NCBI RefSeq assembly: GCF_004363315.1
Contig: NZ_SNYL01000007.1
Coordinates: 62,001 to 126,000, forward strand
Direction: 5' to 3'
DNA from: Tepidicella xavieri
Lineage (GTDB): Bacteria; Pseudomonadota; Gammaproteobacteria; Burkholderiales; Burkholderiaceae_C
Length of the DNA: 64,000 nucleotides
Shown here: positions 25,035 through 35,980 of the stretch, piece after piece
How positions within the stretch are numbered: the first letter of the stretch is position 1
Layout: each line of letters starts with the position of its first letter
Program-made: the position numbers and the translations under genes
Notes under the pieces: model-generated
Seen by the model: the letters and a program-made list of their open reading frames with translations, nothing else
The model's database searches: none
What the model was told of the DNA's origin: nothing

Positions 25035-25970
25035 ATGTCCGCCGTCTCCTTCCAAAACGTTTCCAAAACCTACATCACGCCCCGCGGCGAATTTCAGGCC
25101 CTCAAGGGCGTGACCTTCGACATCGAGCCGGGCGAGTTCTTCGGGCTGCTGGGTCCCAACGGGGCGGGCAAGACGACGCTCATCAGCATCCTGGCCGGCT
25201 TGGTGCGCGCCAGTGGCGGGCGTGTGTCGGTGCATGGCGCCGATGTGCAGGCCGATTACGCCCAGGCCCGGCGGCGCCTGGGCGTGGTGCCCCAGGAACT
25301 GGTGTTCGACCCGTTCTTCACCGTGCGGGAGGCCCTGCGTTTCCAGTCAGGTTACTTCGGCATTCGCGACAACGGCGACTGGATCGACGAATTGCTCGAC
25401 GGGTTGGGGCTGGCCGACAAGGCCGGCGCGAACATGCGCCAGCTCTCGGGCGGGATGAAACGGCGCGTGCTGGTGGCGCAGGCGCTGGTGCACCGGCCAC
25501 CGGTGATCGTGCTGGACGAGCCGACCGCCGGCGTGGACGTGGAACTGCGCCAGACGCTGTGGCAGTTCGTCTCCAAGCTCAACAAGCAGGGCAGCACGGT
25601 GCTGCTGACCACCCACTATCTGGAAGAAGCCGAAGCCCTGTGCGGGCGCATTGCGATGCTCAAGCAAGGGCAGGTCATTGCCTTGGAAAAAACCTCCGAG
25701 CTTCTCAGGCGCGCCTCGGCCAAGGTGCTGCGCTTCAAGACCGACAACCCCTTGCCCGAGGCGCTGGCCGCCCAGGCGCGGGTGACGGGCCGCTTCGTGC
25801 AGTTGCCGGTGCACGACGCCGCCGAGGTCGAGCGGCTGCTGGCGGCGGTGCGTGAAGCCGGGCTGGTGGTAGAGGACATCGAGGTGAGCAAGGCCGATCT
25901 GGAAGATGTGTTCCTGGATCTGATGACCGGACAGGGCGCCACGCCGCCCGCCCAGGAGGCGCTGGCATGA
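25035..25970 (+). CDS. ABC-2 type exporter ATPase, YadG-like
   Basis: 311 residues with Walker A GPNGAGKTT (40-48), signature LSGGMKRRV, Walker B VIVLDEPTAGVD and the H-loop LLTTHYLEEAEAL; a C-terminal extension follows the ATPase core. Matches the YadG/CcmA-like ATPase group. Translationally coupled with the next gene (4-bp overlap) and placed directly after mlaB. The substrate is unknown; position suggests cell-envelope export. Confidence 0.88.
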   Translation: MSAVSFQNVSKTYITPRGEFQALKGVTFDIEPGEFFGLLGPNGAGKTTLISILAGLVRASGGRVSVHGADVQADYAQARRRLGVVPQELVFDPFFTVREALRFQSGYFGIRDNGDWIDELLDGLGLADKAGANMRQLSGGMKRRVLVAQALVHRPPVIVLDEPTAGVDVELRQTLWQFVSKLNKQGSTVLLTTHYLEEAEALCGRIAMLKQGQVIALEKTSELLRRASAKVLRFKTDNPLPEALAAQARVTGRFVQLPVHDAAEVERLLAAVREAGLVVEDIEVSKADLEDVFLDLMTGQGATPPAQEALA

Positions 25971-26722
25971 GCGGCTGGCAAACCCTGTTTTACAAAGAGG
26001 TGCTGCGCTTTTGGAAGGTGGGCTTCCAGACCGTGGCGGCACCGGTGATGACGGCCATTCTGTATCTGCTGATCTTCGGCCACGTGCTGGACGAGCATGT
26101 GCAGGTGTACGAAGGCGTGAGCTACACCGCCTTCCTGCTGCCCGGGCTGGTGATGATGAGCGTGCTGCAAAATGCCTTCGCCAACAGTTCTTCCAGCCTC
26201 ATCCAGAGCAAGGTCATGGGCAACCTGGTGTTCATCCTGCTCACGCCGCTGTCGCACCGGGCCTGGTTCGTGGCCTATGTGGGCTCTTCCATCGTGCGGG
26301 GGCTGGTCGTGGGCTTGGGTGTGCTGCTGGTCACCGTCTGGTTCACCGATTTGAGCTTCGTGGCGCCGTGGTGGATCGTGGTGTTTGCCGTGCTGGGTGC
26401 TGGCCTGCTGGGTGCCTTGGGTGTGATTGCCGGCCTGTGGGCCGAGAAGTTCGACCAGATGGCGGCGTTTCAGAATTTCATCATCATGCCCGCCACCTTT
26501 CTGAGTGGCGTGTTCTACTCCATTCACTCCTTGCCTGGCTTCTGGCAGCAGGTCAGTCACCTCAACCCGTTTTTCTACATGATCGACGGTTTTCGCTACG
26601 GCTTTTTCGGGCAGGGCGACGTCTCTCCCTGGCTGAGCCTGGGCATCGTCGGCGCCGCTTTTGCGGCGGTGGGCGGGTTGGCCTTGCACCTGCTCAAGAC
26701 GGGCTACAAAATCCGGCATTGA
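25967..26722 (+). CDS. ABC-2 type exporter permease, YadH-like
   Basis: 251 residues with about six membrane helices and the ABC-2 permease pattern (TFLSGVFYSIHSLPGFWQQVSHLNPFFYMIDGFRYGFFG). Pairs with the upstream ATPase, from which it overlaps by 4 bp. Substrate unknown. Confidence 0.88.
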   Translation: MSGWQTLFYKEVLRFWKVGFQTVAAPVMTAILYLLIFGHVLDEHVQVYEGVSYTAFLLPGLVMMSVLQNAFANSSSSLIQSKVMGNLVFILLTPLSHRAWFVAYVGSSIVRGLVVGLGVLLVTVWFTDLSFVAPWWIVVFAVLGAGLLGALGVIAGLWAEKFDQMAAFQNFIIMPATFLSGVFYSIHSLPGFWQQVSHLNPFFYMIDGFRYGFFGQGDVSPWLSLGIVGAAFAAVGGLALHLLKTGYKIRH

Positions 26723-26734
26723 TCCCCCACTCCC

Positions 26735-26974
26735 ATGACGGCTGAAGAACTCCAATCCCTCATTGCCGCGGGCCTGCCCTGTGAGCACATCGAAGTCTCG
26801 GGCGATGGGCGCCACTGGTCGGCGCTGATCGTCTCGCCTGCCTTCGAAGGGCGGCGCGCCATCCAGCGCCATCAGATGGTGTATGCCACGCTGGGGCAAC
26901 GCATCCACACCGACGAAGTGCACGCCTTGTCGATGAAAACCCTCACGCCCGCCGAATGGGCGGCCCAACGCTGA
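26735..26974 (+). CDS. ibaG: BolA-family protein IbaG
   Basis: 79 residues with the BolA core: [39 protein letters not shown], including the invariant His in the RHQ segment, and a [11 protein letters not shown] tail. IbaG/YrbA-type BolA proteins pair with monothiol glutaredoxins on an Fe-S cluster. The ibaG-murA order next to the mla genes is conserved in proteobacteria, as seen here. Confidence 0.9.
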   Translation: MTAEELQSLIAAGLPCEHIEVSGDGRHWSALIVSPAFEGRRAIQRHQMVYATLGQRIHTDEVHALSMKTLTPAEWAAQR

Positions 26975-26981
26975 ACGCGCC

Positions 26982-28256
26982 ATGGACCAACTGCGTATCC
27001 GCGGCGGAAGCCGCCTCCACGGTGAGATCACCGTCTCTGGCGCCAAGAACGCCGCCTTGCCCGAGCTGTGCGCCGCGCTGCTGACCGACCAGCCGGTGAT
27101 GCTGCGCAACGTGCCACGCCTGCGTGACGTGGCCACCATGCGCAAGCTGCTCGAAAACATGGGCGTGCAAACCCAGGCCCACGGCGAGCGTGGTGGCTTG
27201 ACCCTGCACGCCGCCGGGCCCATCGAGCCATTGGCACCCTACGACCTGGTCAAGACCATGCGCGCTTCGGTGCTGGTGCTCGGGCCGCTGTTGGCCCGTT
27301 TCGGGCAGGCCAAGGTGTCGCTGCCCGGTGGCTGCGCGATCGGTTCGCGCCCGGTGGACCAGCACATCAAGGGCTTGCAGGCCATGGGGGCCGACATCGT
27401 GGTCGAGCACGGCTACATGGTGGCTCGGTTGCCGCAGGGGCAGCGGCGGCTCAAAGGCGCGCGCATCACCACCGACATGATCACCGTCACCGGCACCGAA
27501 AACCTGCTGATGGCGGCCACCTTGGCCGAGGGCGAAACCATTCTGGAAAACGCCGCCCAAGAGCCGGAGGTGACCGATCTGGCGGAAATGCTCATCAAGA
27601 TGGGCGCGAACATCGAAGGCCACGGCAGCAGCCGCATTCGCATCCAAGGGGTGGAGCGGCTCGATGGCTGCGACCATGCCGTGGTGTCCGATCGGATCGA
27701 GGCCGGCACCTTCCTGTGCGCCGTCGCGGCCACGGGCGGCGAGGCCGTGTTGCGCCACGCCCGTGGCGATCACCTGGATGCGGTCATCGACAAGCTGCGT
27801 GACGCTGGCGTGGCGGTCGAGGTCCGGGGCGATGCGGTCCGTGTGGCCTCGCCTGGGGCGGCCCAGCTCAAGGCGCAGAGTTTTCGCACCACCGAATACC
27901 CGGGCTTCCCGACCGACATGCAGGCGCAGTTCATGGCCTTGAACTGCGTGGCGCAAGGGGCCAGCAGCGTGACCGAGACCATCTTCGAAAACCGCTTCAT
28001 GCACGTGCAAGAGTTGCAGCGGCTGGGGGCCAAAATCCACATCGATGGCCGAGTGGCGCTGGTCGAAGGGGTGCCGCGGCTGTCGGGGGCGACCGTCATG
28101 GCCACCGATCTCCGGGCTTCGGCCAGCTTGGTGATTGCCGGCCTGGTGGCTGAGGGCGAGACCGTGGTGGACCGGATCTACCACCTCGACCGTGGTTACG
28201 ACCAGATGGAAGTGAAGCTGCGCGCCCTGGGCGCGGACATTGAAAGGCTGTCATGA
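26982..28256 (+). CDS. murA: UDP-N-acetylglucosamine 1-carboxyvinyltransferase
   Basis: First committed step of peptidoglycan synthesis: transfer of enolpyruvate from PEP to UDP-GlcNAc. 424 residues with SGAKNAALP (Lys22) and the PEP-loop Cys118 in [15 protein letters not shown], which is the fosfomycin-reactive cysteine in this family. Overlaps hisG by 4 bp, linking the envelope genes to the his operon. Confidence 0.96.
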   Translation: MDQLRIRGGSRLHGEITVSGAKNAALPELCAALLTDQPVMLRNVPRLRDVATMRKLLENMGVQTQAHGERGGLTLHAAGPIEPLAPYDLVKTMRASVLVLGPLLARFGQAKVSLPGGCAIGSRPVDQHIKGLQAMGADIVVEHGYMVARLPQGQRRLKGARITTDMITVTGTENLLMAATLAEGETILENAAQEPEVTDLAEMLIKMGANIEGHGSSRIRIQGVERLDGCDHAVVSDRIEAGTFLCAVAATGGEAVLRHARGDHLDAVIDKLRDAGVAVEVRGDAVRVASPGAAQLKAQSFRTTEYPGFPTDMQAQFMALNCVAQGASSVTETIFENRFMHVQELQRLGAKIHIDGRVALVEGVPRLSGATVMATDLRASASLVIAGLVAEGETVVDRIYHLDRGYDQMEVKLRALGADIERLS

Positions 28257-28951
28257 GCGCCAGCCCTCAGCCCCAGGCCCTGACCCTGGCCTTGTCCAAA
28301 GGCCGCATCTTCGAGGAAACCCTGCCCCTGCTGGCGGCCGCTGGCATCGAGGTGCTGGAAGATCCGGAAAAATCCCGCAAGCTCATTCTGCCCACCAACC
28401 GGCCCGACGTGCGCGTGGTGCTGGTGCGCGCCTCCGACGTGCCCACCTACGTGCAGTACGGCGGCGCCGATCTGGGCGTGTGCGGCAAAGACACCCTGCT
28501 GGAGCACGAAGCCGAGTGGGGCGGGGCCGGCAACGTCGGGCTGTACCAGCCGCTGGACTTGGGTATCGCCAAATGCCGCATGAGCGTGGCCGTGCGTGCC
28601 GACTTCGACTACGCCCACGCCGTGCGTCAGGGCGCGCGCCTGAAAGTGGCCACCAAGTACGTGGCCATTGCGCGGGAGTTTTTTGCCAGCAAAGGCGTGC
28701 ATGTGGACCTGATCAAGCTCTACGGCAGCATGGAGTTGGCCCCGCTCACCGGCTTGGCCGATGCCATCGTGGACCTGGTGTCCACCGGCAACACCCTCAA
28801 GGCCAACCACCTGGTCGAAGTCGAGCGCATCATGGACATTTCGTCTCGCCTGGTCGTCAACCAGAGCGCCCTCAAAGTCAAGCGCGAGGCCCTGCGCCCC
28901 ATTTTGGATGCCTTTGCCCGCGCCAGCCAGCCACAAGGAGCCAGCGCATGA
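28253..28951 (+). CDS. hisG: ATP phosphoribosyltransferase, short form
   Basis: First step of histidine synthesis: PRPP + ATP. 232 residues, so it is the short (HisG_S) form lacking the C-terminal ACT-like regulatory domain; the family PRPP loop is seen in [19 protein letters not shown]. The short form needs the HisRS-like partner HisZ, which is not in this window. Its ATG overlaps murA and its TGA overlaps hisD (ATGA). Confidence 0.95.
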   Translation: MSASPQPQALTLALSKGRIFEETLPLLAAAGIEVLEDPEKSRKLILPTNRPDVRVVLVRASDVPTYVQYGGADLGVCGKDTLLEHEAEWGGAGNVGLYQPLDLGIAKCRMSVAVRADFDYAHAVRQGARLKVATKYVAIAREFFASKGVHVDLIKLYGSMELAPLTGLADAIVDLVSTGNTLKANHLVEVERIMDISSRLVVNQSALKVKREALRPILDAFARASQPQGASA

Positions 28952-30276
28952 GCCTTTCCGTTGCGTCCGCGCGGCCGCTGCGCTTGAGCACGGCCGAGGC
29001 CGACTTCGAAACCCGCTTTGCCCAGCGCCTGCATTGGTCGGCCGAGACGGATGCCGCCATCGAGCAGCGGGTGGCCGACATCCTGGCCGATGTGAAAGCC
29101 CGCGGCGATGCGGCCGTGCTGGCGTACACCCAACGCTTCGATGGCCTGAGCGCCGCCAGCCTGACCGAACTGGAGCTGACCCAGGCCGAACTGAAAGCCG
29201 CGTTCGACGGCCTGCCTCCCGCGCAGCGCGATGCTTTGCAACAGGCGGCCGACCGGATACGCCGCTACCACGAGGCACAAAAAAAGGCCAGCGGCGAAAG
29301 CTGGACCTACCGCGACGAGGACGGCACCCTGCTGGGCCAGAAAGTCACCCCGCTGGACCGCGTGGGCATCTACGTGCCCGGTGGCAAGGCGGCCTACCCC
29401 AGCAGCGTGCTGATGAACGCCATCCCGGCCCACGTGGCCGGGGTCGGTGAGATCGTCATGGTCGTGCCCACCCCGCGCGGCGAGAAAAACCCCCTGGTGC
29501 TGGCCGCTGCCTACGTCGCTGGCGTCAGCCGTGCCTTCACCATTGGCGGGGCGCAGGCCGTGGCGGCGCTGGCCTACGGCACCCAGACCGTGCCCAAGGT
29601 GGATAAGATCACCGGCCCCGGCAACGCCTATGTCGCCAGCGCCAAGCGGCGGGTTTTCGGGCAGGTGGGCATCGACATGATTGCCGGCCCCAGTGAAATC
29701 CTGGTGCTGGCCGACGGCTCCACCCCGCCCGACTGGGTGGCCATGGACCTGTTTTCCCAAGCCGAGCACGACGAGCTGGCGCAGAGCATCCTGCTGTGCC
29801 CGGAGGCGGCCTACCTCGACGAGGTGCAGGCCGCCATCGACCGCTTGTTGCCCACCATGCCGCGCGCCGAGATCATTGCCAAGAGCTTGAACGGCCGGGG
29901 AGCGCTCATCCTCACCCGCAGCATGGAAGAAGCCTGCGACATCAGCAATCGTATCGCGCCCGAGCACCTGGAGGTGTCCAGCCGCGAGCCGCACCGTTGG
30001 GAGCCGCTGCTCAAGCACGCGGGCGCCATTTTCCTGGGGGCCTACACCAGCGAAAGTCTGGGTGACTACTGCGCCGGCCCCAACCATGTGCTGCCCACCA
30101 GCGGCACCGCCCGGTTTTCCAGCCCCCTGGGGGTGTACGACTTCCAAAAGCGCAGCAGCCTGATCGAAGTCAGTCCCGCGGGGGCACGGCGGCTGGGGCA
30201 AATCGCCTCGGTGCTGGCCCACGGGGAGGGCTTGCAGGCCCATGCCCGGGCCGCTGAAATGAGGGGCGACGCATGA
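28948..30276 (+). CDS. hisD: Histidinol dehydrogenase
   Basis: NAD- and zinc-dependent two-step oxidation of histidinol to histidine. 442 residues with [42 protein letters not shown] and SQAEHDE (zinc-site His) plus [12 protein letters not shown]. The start ATG at 28948 overlaps the hisG stop; the frame is open further upstream inside hisG but without homology. Confidence 0.96.
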   Translation: MSLSVASARPLRLSTAEADFETRFAQRLHWSAETDAAIEQRVADILADVKARGDAAVLAYTQRFDGLSAASLTELELTQAELKAAFDGLPPAQRDALQQAADRIRRYHEAQKKASGESWTYRDEDGTLLGQKVTPLDRVGIYVPGGKAAYPSSVLMNAIPAHVAGVGEIVMVVPTPRGEKNPLVLAAAYVAGVSRAFTIGGAQAVAALAYGTQTVPKVDKITGPGNAYVASAKRRVFGQVGIDMIAGPSEILVLADGSTPPDWVAMDLFSQAEHDELAQSILLCPEAAYLDEVQAAIDRLLPTMPRAEIIAKSLNGRGALILTRSMEEACDISNRIAPEHLEVSSREPHRWEPLLKHAGAIFLGAYTSESLGDYCAGPNHVLPTSGTARFSSPLGVYDFQKRSSLIEVSPAGARRLGQIASVLAHGEGLQAHARAAEMRGDA

Positions 30277-31385
30277 CCGGCTGGATGACTCCTGCTCTGG
30301 CCGATGTGCTGGCCCACCGCATCCGCCACGACGTCCAGGGCATGCACGCCTACGCGGTGCAGGATGCCGCCGGCATGATCAAGCTCGACGCGATGGAAAA
30401 CCCTTACACCCTGCCCCCGGGCTTGCAGGTCGCCTTGGGTGAGCGGCTGGGCAGGGTGGCCATCAACCGCTACCCCGGCCCTCGGGTGGACGACTTGCGC
30501 CAGGCCCTGGCCCACCACGTCGATTTGCCGCCCGGCTGCGCCCTGATGCTGGGCAACGGCTCCGACGAGCTCATTTCGCTGTTGGCCATGGCTTGCGACG
30601 TGCCCGGCGCGTCCATCCTGGCGCCAGTGCCCGGCTTCGTGATGTATGCCATGAGCGCCCAGTTGCAGGGGCTGGCGTTTCACGGCGTGCCGTTGACGGC
30701 CGATTTCCAGTTGGACGAGCCGGCCATGCTCGCCGCGCTCCAGCTCCACCGCCCGGCCATCACCTACCTGGCCTACCCCAACAACCCGACCGCGAATTTG
30801 TGGGACGCCGCCGTCGTGCGCCGCCTGATCGCGGCGGCCGCCGAGGTGGGGGGGCTGGTGGTCATCGACGAAGCCTATCAACCGTTTGCCAGCCGCACGT
30901 GGCTCGACGAGATGCGTGCCGAGCCCCAGGCCCATGCCCACGTCCTGCTCATGCGCACCCTTTCCAAATTCGGCTTGGCCGGGGTGCGAATCGGCTACCT
31001 GATCGGTGCCCAGGCGCTGGTGCATGAGATCGACAAGGTGCGGCCACCCTACAACGTCAGCGCCCTCAACGCCGAATGCGCCCTGTTCGCGCTGGAGCAT
31101 GCCGATGTGTTCGCCGCGCAGGCGGCCGACATCCGGGCCGAGCGCGACCGGCTCATCGCCGCGCTCGCCGAGTTGCCCGGGGTGCAGCCTTTTCCCAGCG
31201 AGGCCAACATGGTGCTGGTACGCGTGCCCGATGCCGACCGCCTCTTTGCCGCCCTGAAAGCGGCTGGCGTGCTGGTCAAGAATGTTTCTAAAATGCACCC
31301 ATTGCTGGCGCGCTGTTTGCGCCTGACGGTGGGTACGCCCGCCGAAAACGCGCAGATGCTGCACGCCCTGCGCCAAGCCCTGTAA
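30273..31385 (+). CDS. hisC: Histidinol-phosphate aminotransferase
   Basis: PLP fold-type I aminotransferase of the histidine pathway. 370 residues with [30 protein letters not shown] and the PLP lysine in [14 protein letters not shown]. Coupled to hisD by a 4-bp overlap. Confidence 0.95.
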   Translation: MTGWMTPALADVLAHRIRHDVQGMHAYAVQDAAGMIKLDAMENPYTLPPGLQVALGERLGRVAINRYPGPRVDDLRQALAHHVDLPPGCALMLGNGSDELISLLAMACDVPGASILAPVPGFVMYAMSAQLQGLAFHGVPLTADFQLDEPAMLAALQLHRPAITYLAYPNNPTANLWDAAVVRRLIAAAAEVGGLVVIDEAYQPFASRTWLDEMRAEPQAHAHVLLMRTLSKFGLAGVRIGYLIGAQALVHEIDKVRPPYNVSALNAECALFALEHADVFAAQAADIRAERDRLIAALAELPGVQPFPSEANMVLVRVPDADRLFAALKAAGVLVKNVSKMHPLLARCLRLTVGTPAENAQMLHALRQAL

Positions 31386-31389
31386 CGCC

Positions 31390-32016
31390 GTGACTTCATC
31401 ATTGCCCGCCACCTTGCCGCATGCCGCGCCGCGCCGCGCCGACGTGCAGCGCCGCACCGCCGAGACACAGATCCGCGTGGCCCTCAACCTCGACGGCACC
31501 GGCCAATCGCGTCTGCACACCGGCATCGGTTTCCTCGACCACATGCTCGACCAGATCGCTCGGCATGGGCTCATCGACCTGGAGGTGCACTGCGATGGCG
31601 ACCTGCACATCGACGGTCACCACACCGTGGAGGACATCGGCATCACCCTCGGCCAGGCGTTGGCGCAGGCCGTGGGCGACAAGCGCGGCATCCGTCGCTA
31701 CGGCCACGCGTATGTGCCCCTGGACGAGGCGCTCAGCCGCGTGGTGGTGGATTTTTCCGGACGTCCGGGCCTGCACATGGAGGTGCGCTTCACCGCCGCC
31801 ATGATCGGGCAACTCGACACCCAGCTGGTCTACGAGTTCTTCCAGGGCCTCGTCAACCATGCCGGGGTGACGCTGCACATCGACAACCTCAAGGGCGTCA
31901 ACGCACACCACCAGTGCGAGACGATCTTCAAGGCCTTTGCCCGCGCCCTGCGCTCCGCGCTCGAATGCGATCCGCGCCTGGGTGATGTGGTCCCTTCCAC
32001 CAAAGGTTCCCTGTGA
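31390..32016 (+). CDS. hisB: Imidazoleglycerol-phosphate dehydratase
   Basis: Mn-dependent dehydratase. 208 residues with the paired metal-binding His motifs [24 protein letters not shown] and [15 protein letters not shown]. The GTG start 5 bp after hisC adds a short Pro/Ala-rich N-terminus; it is monofunctional (no phosphatase domain). Confidence 0.95.
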   Translation: MTSSLPATLPHAAPRRADVQRRTAETQIRVALNLDGTGQSRLHTGIGFLDHMLDQIARHGLIDLEVHCDGDLHIDGHHTVEDIGITLGQALAQAVGDKRGIRRYGHAYVPLDEALSRVVVDFSGRPGLHMEVRFTAAMIGQLDTQLVYEFFQGLVNHAGVTLHIDNLKGVNAHHQCETIFKAFARALRSALECDPRLGDVVPSTKGSL

Positions 32017-32056
32017 TGCCTTTCGCCGTGTTCATGCGCCTGAACCGCTTCCAACG

Positions 32057-32722
32057 ATGAACCGACAGACCGTGGCCGTGGTCGATTACGGCATGGGCAA
32101 TTTGCGCTCCGTGGCGCAGGCCGTCATCCACGCGGCGACCGCCGTGGATCATGTGGACGTGGTCGTCACGTCCAGTCCACAAGTGGTGCGCGATGCCCAC
32201 CGGGTGGTCTTGCCCGGGCAAGGGGCCATGCCAGACTGCATGGCCGAGCTGGCCCGCAGCGGCCTGCAAGAGGCCGTGCTCGATGCCGCGGCCCGCAAAC
32301 CGCTGTTCGGGGTGTGCGTGGGCATGCAGATGCTACTGGAGCACAGCGAGGAGGGCGACACCCCCGGGCTGGGGCTGATTCCGGGCGAAGTGGTGCGCTT
32401 TCGCCTGGAGGGGCGGACCCAACCCGACGGCAGCCGCTACAAAGTGCCCCAGATGGGTTGGAACCGGGTCTTCCACGATCTGGGCCGCGGCCCCGCCCAT
32501 CCCATGTGGCAGGGCATTGCCGATGGCAGCTATTTCTATTTCGTCCACAGTTTCTACGCCCGCCCGGCCCAGGCGGCGCACAGCGTGGGCGAGACGGAAT
32601 ACGGCATCCGCTTTGCGTGCGCCGTGGCCCGCGACAACCTGTTTGCCACCCAGTTCCATCCCGAAAAAAGCGCCGACCAGGGGTTGGCGCTGTATCGCAA
32701 CTTCCTGCACTGGAACCCCTGA
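32057..32722 (+). CDS. hisH: Imidazole glycerol phosphate synthase glutaminase subunit HisH
   Basis: Class I glutamine amidotransferase that feeds ammonia to HisF. 221 residues; nucleophile Cys87 in [12 protein letters not shown] and the His/Glu pair in [12 protein letters not shown] chosen at 32057 for [14 protein letters not shown]. The gap of 40 bp after hisB is the longest in the his cluster before hisA. Confidence 0.95.
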   Translation: MNRQTVAVVDYGMGNLRSVAQAVIHAATAVDHVDVVVTSSPQVVRDAHRVVLPGQGAMPDCMAELARSGLQEAVLDAAARKPLFGVCVGMQMLLEHSEEGDTPGLGLIPGEVVRFRLEGRTQPDGSRYKVPQMGWNRVFHDLGRGPAHPMWQGIADGSYFYFVHSFYARPAQAAHSVGETEYGIRFACAVARDNLFATQFHPEKSADQGLALYRNFLHWNP

Positions 32723-32755
32723 CCTTTTGTTTCTTCGCCCAAGACGACGACCGCC

Positions 32756-33496
32756 ATGCTGCTGATTCCCGCCATCGACCTCAAAGACGGCCAATGCGTG
32801 CGCCTCAAACAAGGCGACATGGACCAATCCACCGTGTTCGGCGATGACCCGGCCGCCATGGCGCGCAACTGGGTCAGCAAAGGCGCGCGGCGTGTCCATC
32901 TGGTGGATCTCAACGGGGCGTTTGCCGGCAAGCCCAAAAACGAATCGGCCATCCGCGCCATCCTCAAAGAAGTCGGCGACGAAGTGGACGTGCAGCTGGG
33001 CGGCGGCATCCGCGACCTCGATACCATCGAGCGCTACCTGGACGCGGGCTTGCGCTACGTCATCATCGGCACCGCCGCGGTGAAGAATCCGGGTTTTTTG
33101 CAGGATGCCTGTACCGCGTTTCCGGGACACATCATCGTGGGGCTGGATGCCAAGGACGGCAAGGTGGCCACCGACGGCTGGAGCAAGCTCACGGGCCATG
33201 AAGTGGTGGACCTGGGCAAGAAGTTCGAGGACTACGGCGTGGAATCCATCGTCTACACCGACATTGGCCGTGACGGCATGCTCAGCGGCATCAACATCGA
33301 AGCCACCGTCAAATTGGCCCAGGCGTTGACCATCCCTGTCATTGCCTCCGGTGGATTGTCCAACCTGGAAGACATCCGCCAGCTCTGCGCGGTGGAGGAC
33401 GAAGGCGTCGAAGGCGTCATCTGCGGTCGTGCCATCTACAGCGGCGAACTCGACTTCGAGGCCGCGCAGCGCCTGGCCGACGAACTCAACGGATAA
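32756..33496 (+). CDS. hisA: ProFAR isomerase HisA
   Basis: A (beta/alpha)8 enzyme that isomerises ProFAR to PRFAR. 246 residues, with the catalytic Asp near the N-terminus ([14 protein letters not shown]) and Asp in the second half (YTDIGRDGM), plus the phosphate sites GGGIRD and ASGGLSN. Same orientation as and close to hisH and hisF. Confidence 0.95.
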   Translation: MLLIPAIDLKDGQCVRLKQGDMDQSTVFGDDPAAMARNWVSKGARRVHLVDLNGAFAGKPKNESAIRAILKEVGDEVDVQLGGGIRDLDTIERYLDAGLRYVIIGTAAVKNPGFLQDACTAFPGHIIVGLDAKDGKVATDGWSKLTGHEVVDLGKKFEDYGVESIVYTDIGRDGMLSGINIEATVKLAQALTIPVIASGGLSNLEDIRQLCAVEDEGVEGVICGRAIYSGELDFEAAQRLADELNG

Positions 33497-33513
33497 CCTC
33501 CCGTCGCTTGCCC

Positions 33514-34314
33514 ATGCTGGCCAAACGCATCATCCCCTGCCTGGACGTGACCGGTGGCCGTGTGGTCAAAGGGGTCAATTTCGTCGAACTGCGCGACGCC
33601 GGCGACCCGGTCGAGATCGCGGCACGCTACAACGAGCAAGGTGCCGACGAGCTGACCTTCCTCGACATCACCGCCACCAGCGATGGGCGAGACCTGATCC
33701 TGCCGATCATCGAAGCCGTGGCCAGCCAGGTGTTCATTCCCCTGACCGTGGGGGGTGGCGTGCGCACGGTCGAGGACGTGCGCCGGCTGCTCAACGCCGG
33801 TGCCGACAAGGTCAGCTTCAACTCCGCGGCCATCGCCAACCCGCAGGTCATCCGCGATGCCTCGGCCAAGTACGGCTCGCAATGCATCGTGGTGGCCATC
33901 GACGCCAAGCGCCGCGCGCCCGAGGACGAGCAACGTCCGGCGGCCGACGGGCGCCCCGTGGGGCCGGGCTGGGACGTGTACAGCCATGGCGGGCGCAAAA
34001 ATGTCGGGCTCGACGCCGTGGCCTGGGCCCGGCAGATGGCCGAGCATGGGGCGGGAGAAATCCTGCTGACCAGCATGGACCGAGACGGCACCAAAAGCGG
34101 CTTCGACCTGGCGCTGACCCGCGCGGTGAGTGAGGCCATCGACATCCCGGTGATTGCTTCTGGCGGCGTGGGGAGTCTGGACCACCTGGCCGATGGGGTG
34201 CAGCAGGGCGGCGCCGATGCGGTGCTGGCGGCAAGTATCTTCCACTATGGCGAATACACCATTGCCCAGGCCAAGCGACGCATGGCCGAGCGTGGCATCG
34301 CGGTCCGGCTTTGA
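33514..34314 (+). CDS. hisF: Imidazole glycerol phosphate synthase cyclase subunit HisF
   Basis: Cyclase half of IGP synthase. The ATG at 33514 gives 266 residues starting [12 protein letters not shown] (Asp11 catalytic); a TTG two codons earlier is possible. [15 protein letters not shown], the second catalytic Asp in [12 protein letters not shown], and [11 protein letters not shown] are present. Confidence 0.95.
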   Translation: MLAKRIIPCLDVTGGRVVKGVNFVELRDAGDPVEIAARYNEQGADELTFLDITATSDGRDLILPIIEAVASQVFIPLTVGGGVRTVEDVRRLLNAGADKVSFNSAAIANPQVIRDASAKYGSQCIVVAIDAKRRAPEDEQRPAADGRPVGPGWDVYSHGGRKNVGLDAVAWARQMAEHGAGEILLTSMDRDGTKSGFDLALTRAVSEAIDIPVIASGGVGSLDHLADGVQQGGADAVLAASIFHYGEYTIAQAKRRMAERGIAVRL

Positions 34315-34327
34315 AGGAGGGCGACGC

Positions 34328-34735
34328 ATGGATTGGCTGGATCAGGTGAAATGGGACCCGCAGGGGTTGGTGCCTGTGATCGCGCAAGAGCAGGCCACGG
34401 GTGACGTGTTGATGTTCGCCTGGATGAACCGCGAGGCATTGCAACAAACCGCCGAGCAGGGGCGGGCGGTGTATTACAGCCGTTCGCGTGGCAAACTCTG
34501 GTACAAAGGCGAGGAATCCGGCCATGTCCAGGTGGTGCACGAGATCCGGCTCGACTGTGACCAGGACGTGGTCCTGCTCAAAGTCACCCAACTTGGGCAC
34601 CAGCCGGGCATTGCCTGCCACACCGGGCGGCACAGCTGCTTTTTCCAGCGGTATGTGCCAGACGGGGGTGGGCGCTGGGAGACGGTCGAGCCCGTGATCA
34701 AGGCCCCGGAGGCCATTTACCGCAAGGAGGGGTGA
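34328..34735 (+). CDS. hisI: Phosphoribosyl-AMP cyclohydrolase
   Basis: 135 residues, the HisI-only form (no fused HisE). Metal-site motifs [12 protein letters not shown] and [13 protein letters not shown] are present, along with [12 protein letters not shown] and [19 protein letters not shown] with AAGGAGGG 8-9 bp upstream. It is followed by an unrelated gene before hisE. Confidence 0.95.
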   Translation: MDWLDQVKWDPQGLVPVIAQEQATGDVLMFAWMNREALQQTAEQGRAVYYSRSRGKLWYKGEESGHVQVVHEIRLDCDQDVVLLKVTQLGHQPGIACHTGRHSCFFQRYVPDGGGRWETVEPVIKAPEAIYRKEG

Positions 34736-34736
34736 G

Positions 34737-35180
34737 GTGATGAAACGCTGGATCTGTCTGCTGGGCGTCGCCCTGGCGTTGTCGGCCCATGCCCAGGACC
34801 CCAAAGCCGCGGTCAATGTGTACGCCCAGTGCGAGAACGATTCCGTGGGTACCCGGATTGCCTACTTCGTCAAGGAGTCCATACGCAAATCCTCTGCCTA
34901 CCGGATCGAGGAGGAATACCCCAAAGCCGGCTACCAAATCAGTATTGTCTGTCTCAGACCCGGGGCCAACGATGCGGGCGTGCTCTCCATCTTCTCTTAC
35001 AGCTACGTGGCGCTGAATTTCCGTCCCAAGGGGTACTATGACTACCACATCACCCATGGTGTCTACCGCTGTGGTTCAAACCGGGTGGAAGGCTGCGCGC
35101 AGGACATCGTGGCCAGCTTCGACAAGGACGTCGGTGAGATGAGGGCCCGCATCTCGCGGGGCGAATTCGACCCATTTTGA
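34737..35180 (+). CDS. Secreted hypothetical protein between hisI and hisE
   Basis: 147 residues that I do not recognise. A clear Sec signal peptide (MMKRWICLLGVALALSAHA, cleavage after about residue 19) leads to a small mixed domain with three or more Cys (CEND, IVCLRP, YRCGSN, EGCAQD), which could form disulfides in the periplasm. It starts 1 bp after hisI and ends 6 bp before hisE, so it is co-transcribed with histidine genes although an exported protein has no place in that pathway. Confidence 0.7.
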   Translation: MMKRWICLLGVALALSAHAQDPKAAVNVYAQCENDSVGTRIAYFVKESIRKSSAYRIEEEYPKAGYQISIVCLRPGANDAGVLSIFSYSYVALNFRPKGYYDYHITHGVYRCGSNRVEGCAQDIVASFDKDVGEMRARISRGEFDPF

Positions 35181-35186
35181 ACCACC

Positions 35187-35576
35187 ATGACCACGGATGT
35201 ATTGGGCCGACTGGCCGAAGTGATCGAAACGCGCAAGCCCGACCGGGGCGGCGACCCCGAAACCAGCTACGTGGCGCGCTTGCTGCACAAAGGGCCCGAC
35301 GCTTTTCTCAAAAAGATCACCGAGGAGGCGGGCGAGGTCGTCATGGCGGCCAAGGATTTGCAGCACGGCAGCGGCACCGCCCAGGCGCTGGTGGGCGAAG
35401 TGGCCGATCTGTGGTTTCACAGCATGATCGCGCTGTCCCACTTCGGGCTGCGCCCGGCGGATGTCGTGGCCGAACTCGCCCGCCGTGAAGGCATCGGCGG
35501 GCTGGAAGAAAAAGCCTTGCGCAAGGCGCGAGAGCGTGAGGCGCAGGAGGCCGCACGTGCCGCAACCACCCGCTAA
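35187..35576 (+). CDS. hisE: Phosphoribosyl-ATP pyrophosphohydrolase
   Basis: All-alpha MazG-like NTP pyrophosphatase, second step of histidine synthesis. 129 residues with [31 protein letters not shown] (EExxE metal motif) and [14 protein letters not shown]. Separated from hisI by the secreted hypothetical gene. Confidence 0.94.
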   Translation: MTTDVLGRLAEVIETRKPDRGGDPETSYVARLLHKGPDAFLKKITEEAGEVVMAAKDLQHGSGTAQALVGEVADLWFHSMIALSHFGLRPADVVAELARREGIGGLEEKALRKAREREAQEAARAATTR

Positions 35577-35594
35577 AACCGTACAAGGACTGAC

Positions 35595-35957
35595 ATGAAC
35601 GACTACCGCACGTACGACGTGGTGGCCAAGACGCCGGAACAACTCGCCAGCCTGCGCCGCATTACCCTGGTGGTGTACATCCTGTACGCCTTGTCCTGGC
35701 TGATCGGTATCAGCGCCATCGTGGCCATCGTCATCAATTACGTCAAGCGTGAGGATGCGGCCGGCACCCTGTACGAGAGTCATTTCACCTGGCAGATCCG
35801 CACCTTCTGGTGGGCATTGCTGTGGTGTGTGGTGGGGGTGTTGTCCCTGGTCGTTCTGGTGGGCGCGGTGATTCTCTTTGCGACTGCCGTCTGGTCGATT
35901 TACCGCATTGTCAAGGGCTGGTTGTACTGGAACGACCACAAGCCCATGCCGGTCTGA
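35595..35957 (+). CDS. DUF4870-like membrane protein
   Basis: 120 residues with about three hydrophobic segments (31-50, 69-... weak, 78-108) and the DUF4870-type pattern VAIVINYVKREDAAGTLYESHFTWQIRTFWWALLW. Function unknown. Lies between hisE and the HIT gene, a placement I recall as frequent in Comamonadaceae. Confidence 0.7.
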   Translation: MNDYRTYDVVAKTPEQLASLRRITLVVYILYALSWLIGISAIVAIVINYVKREDAAGTLYESHFTWQIRTFWWALLWCVVGVLSLVVLVGAVILFATAVWSIYRIVKGWLYWNDHKPMPV

Positions 35958-35980
35958 CCGGTGCCACTGTCCTGTTTGCC

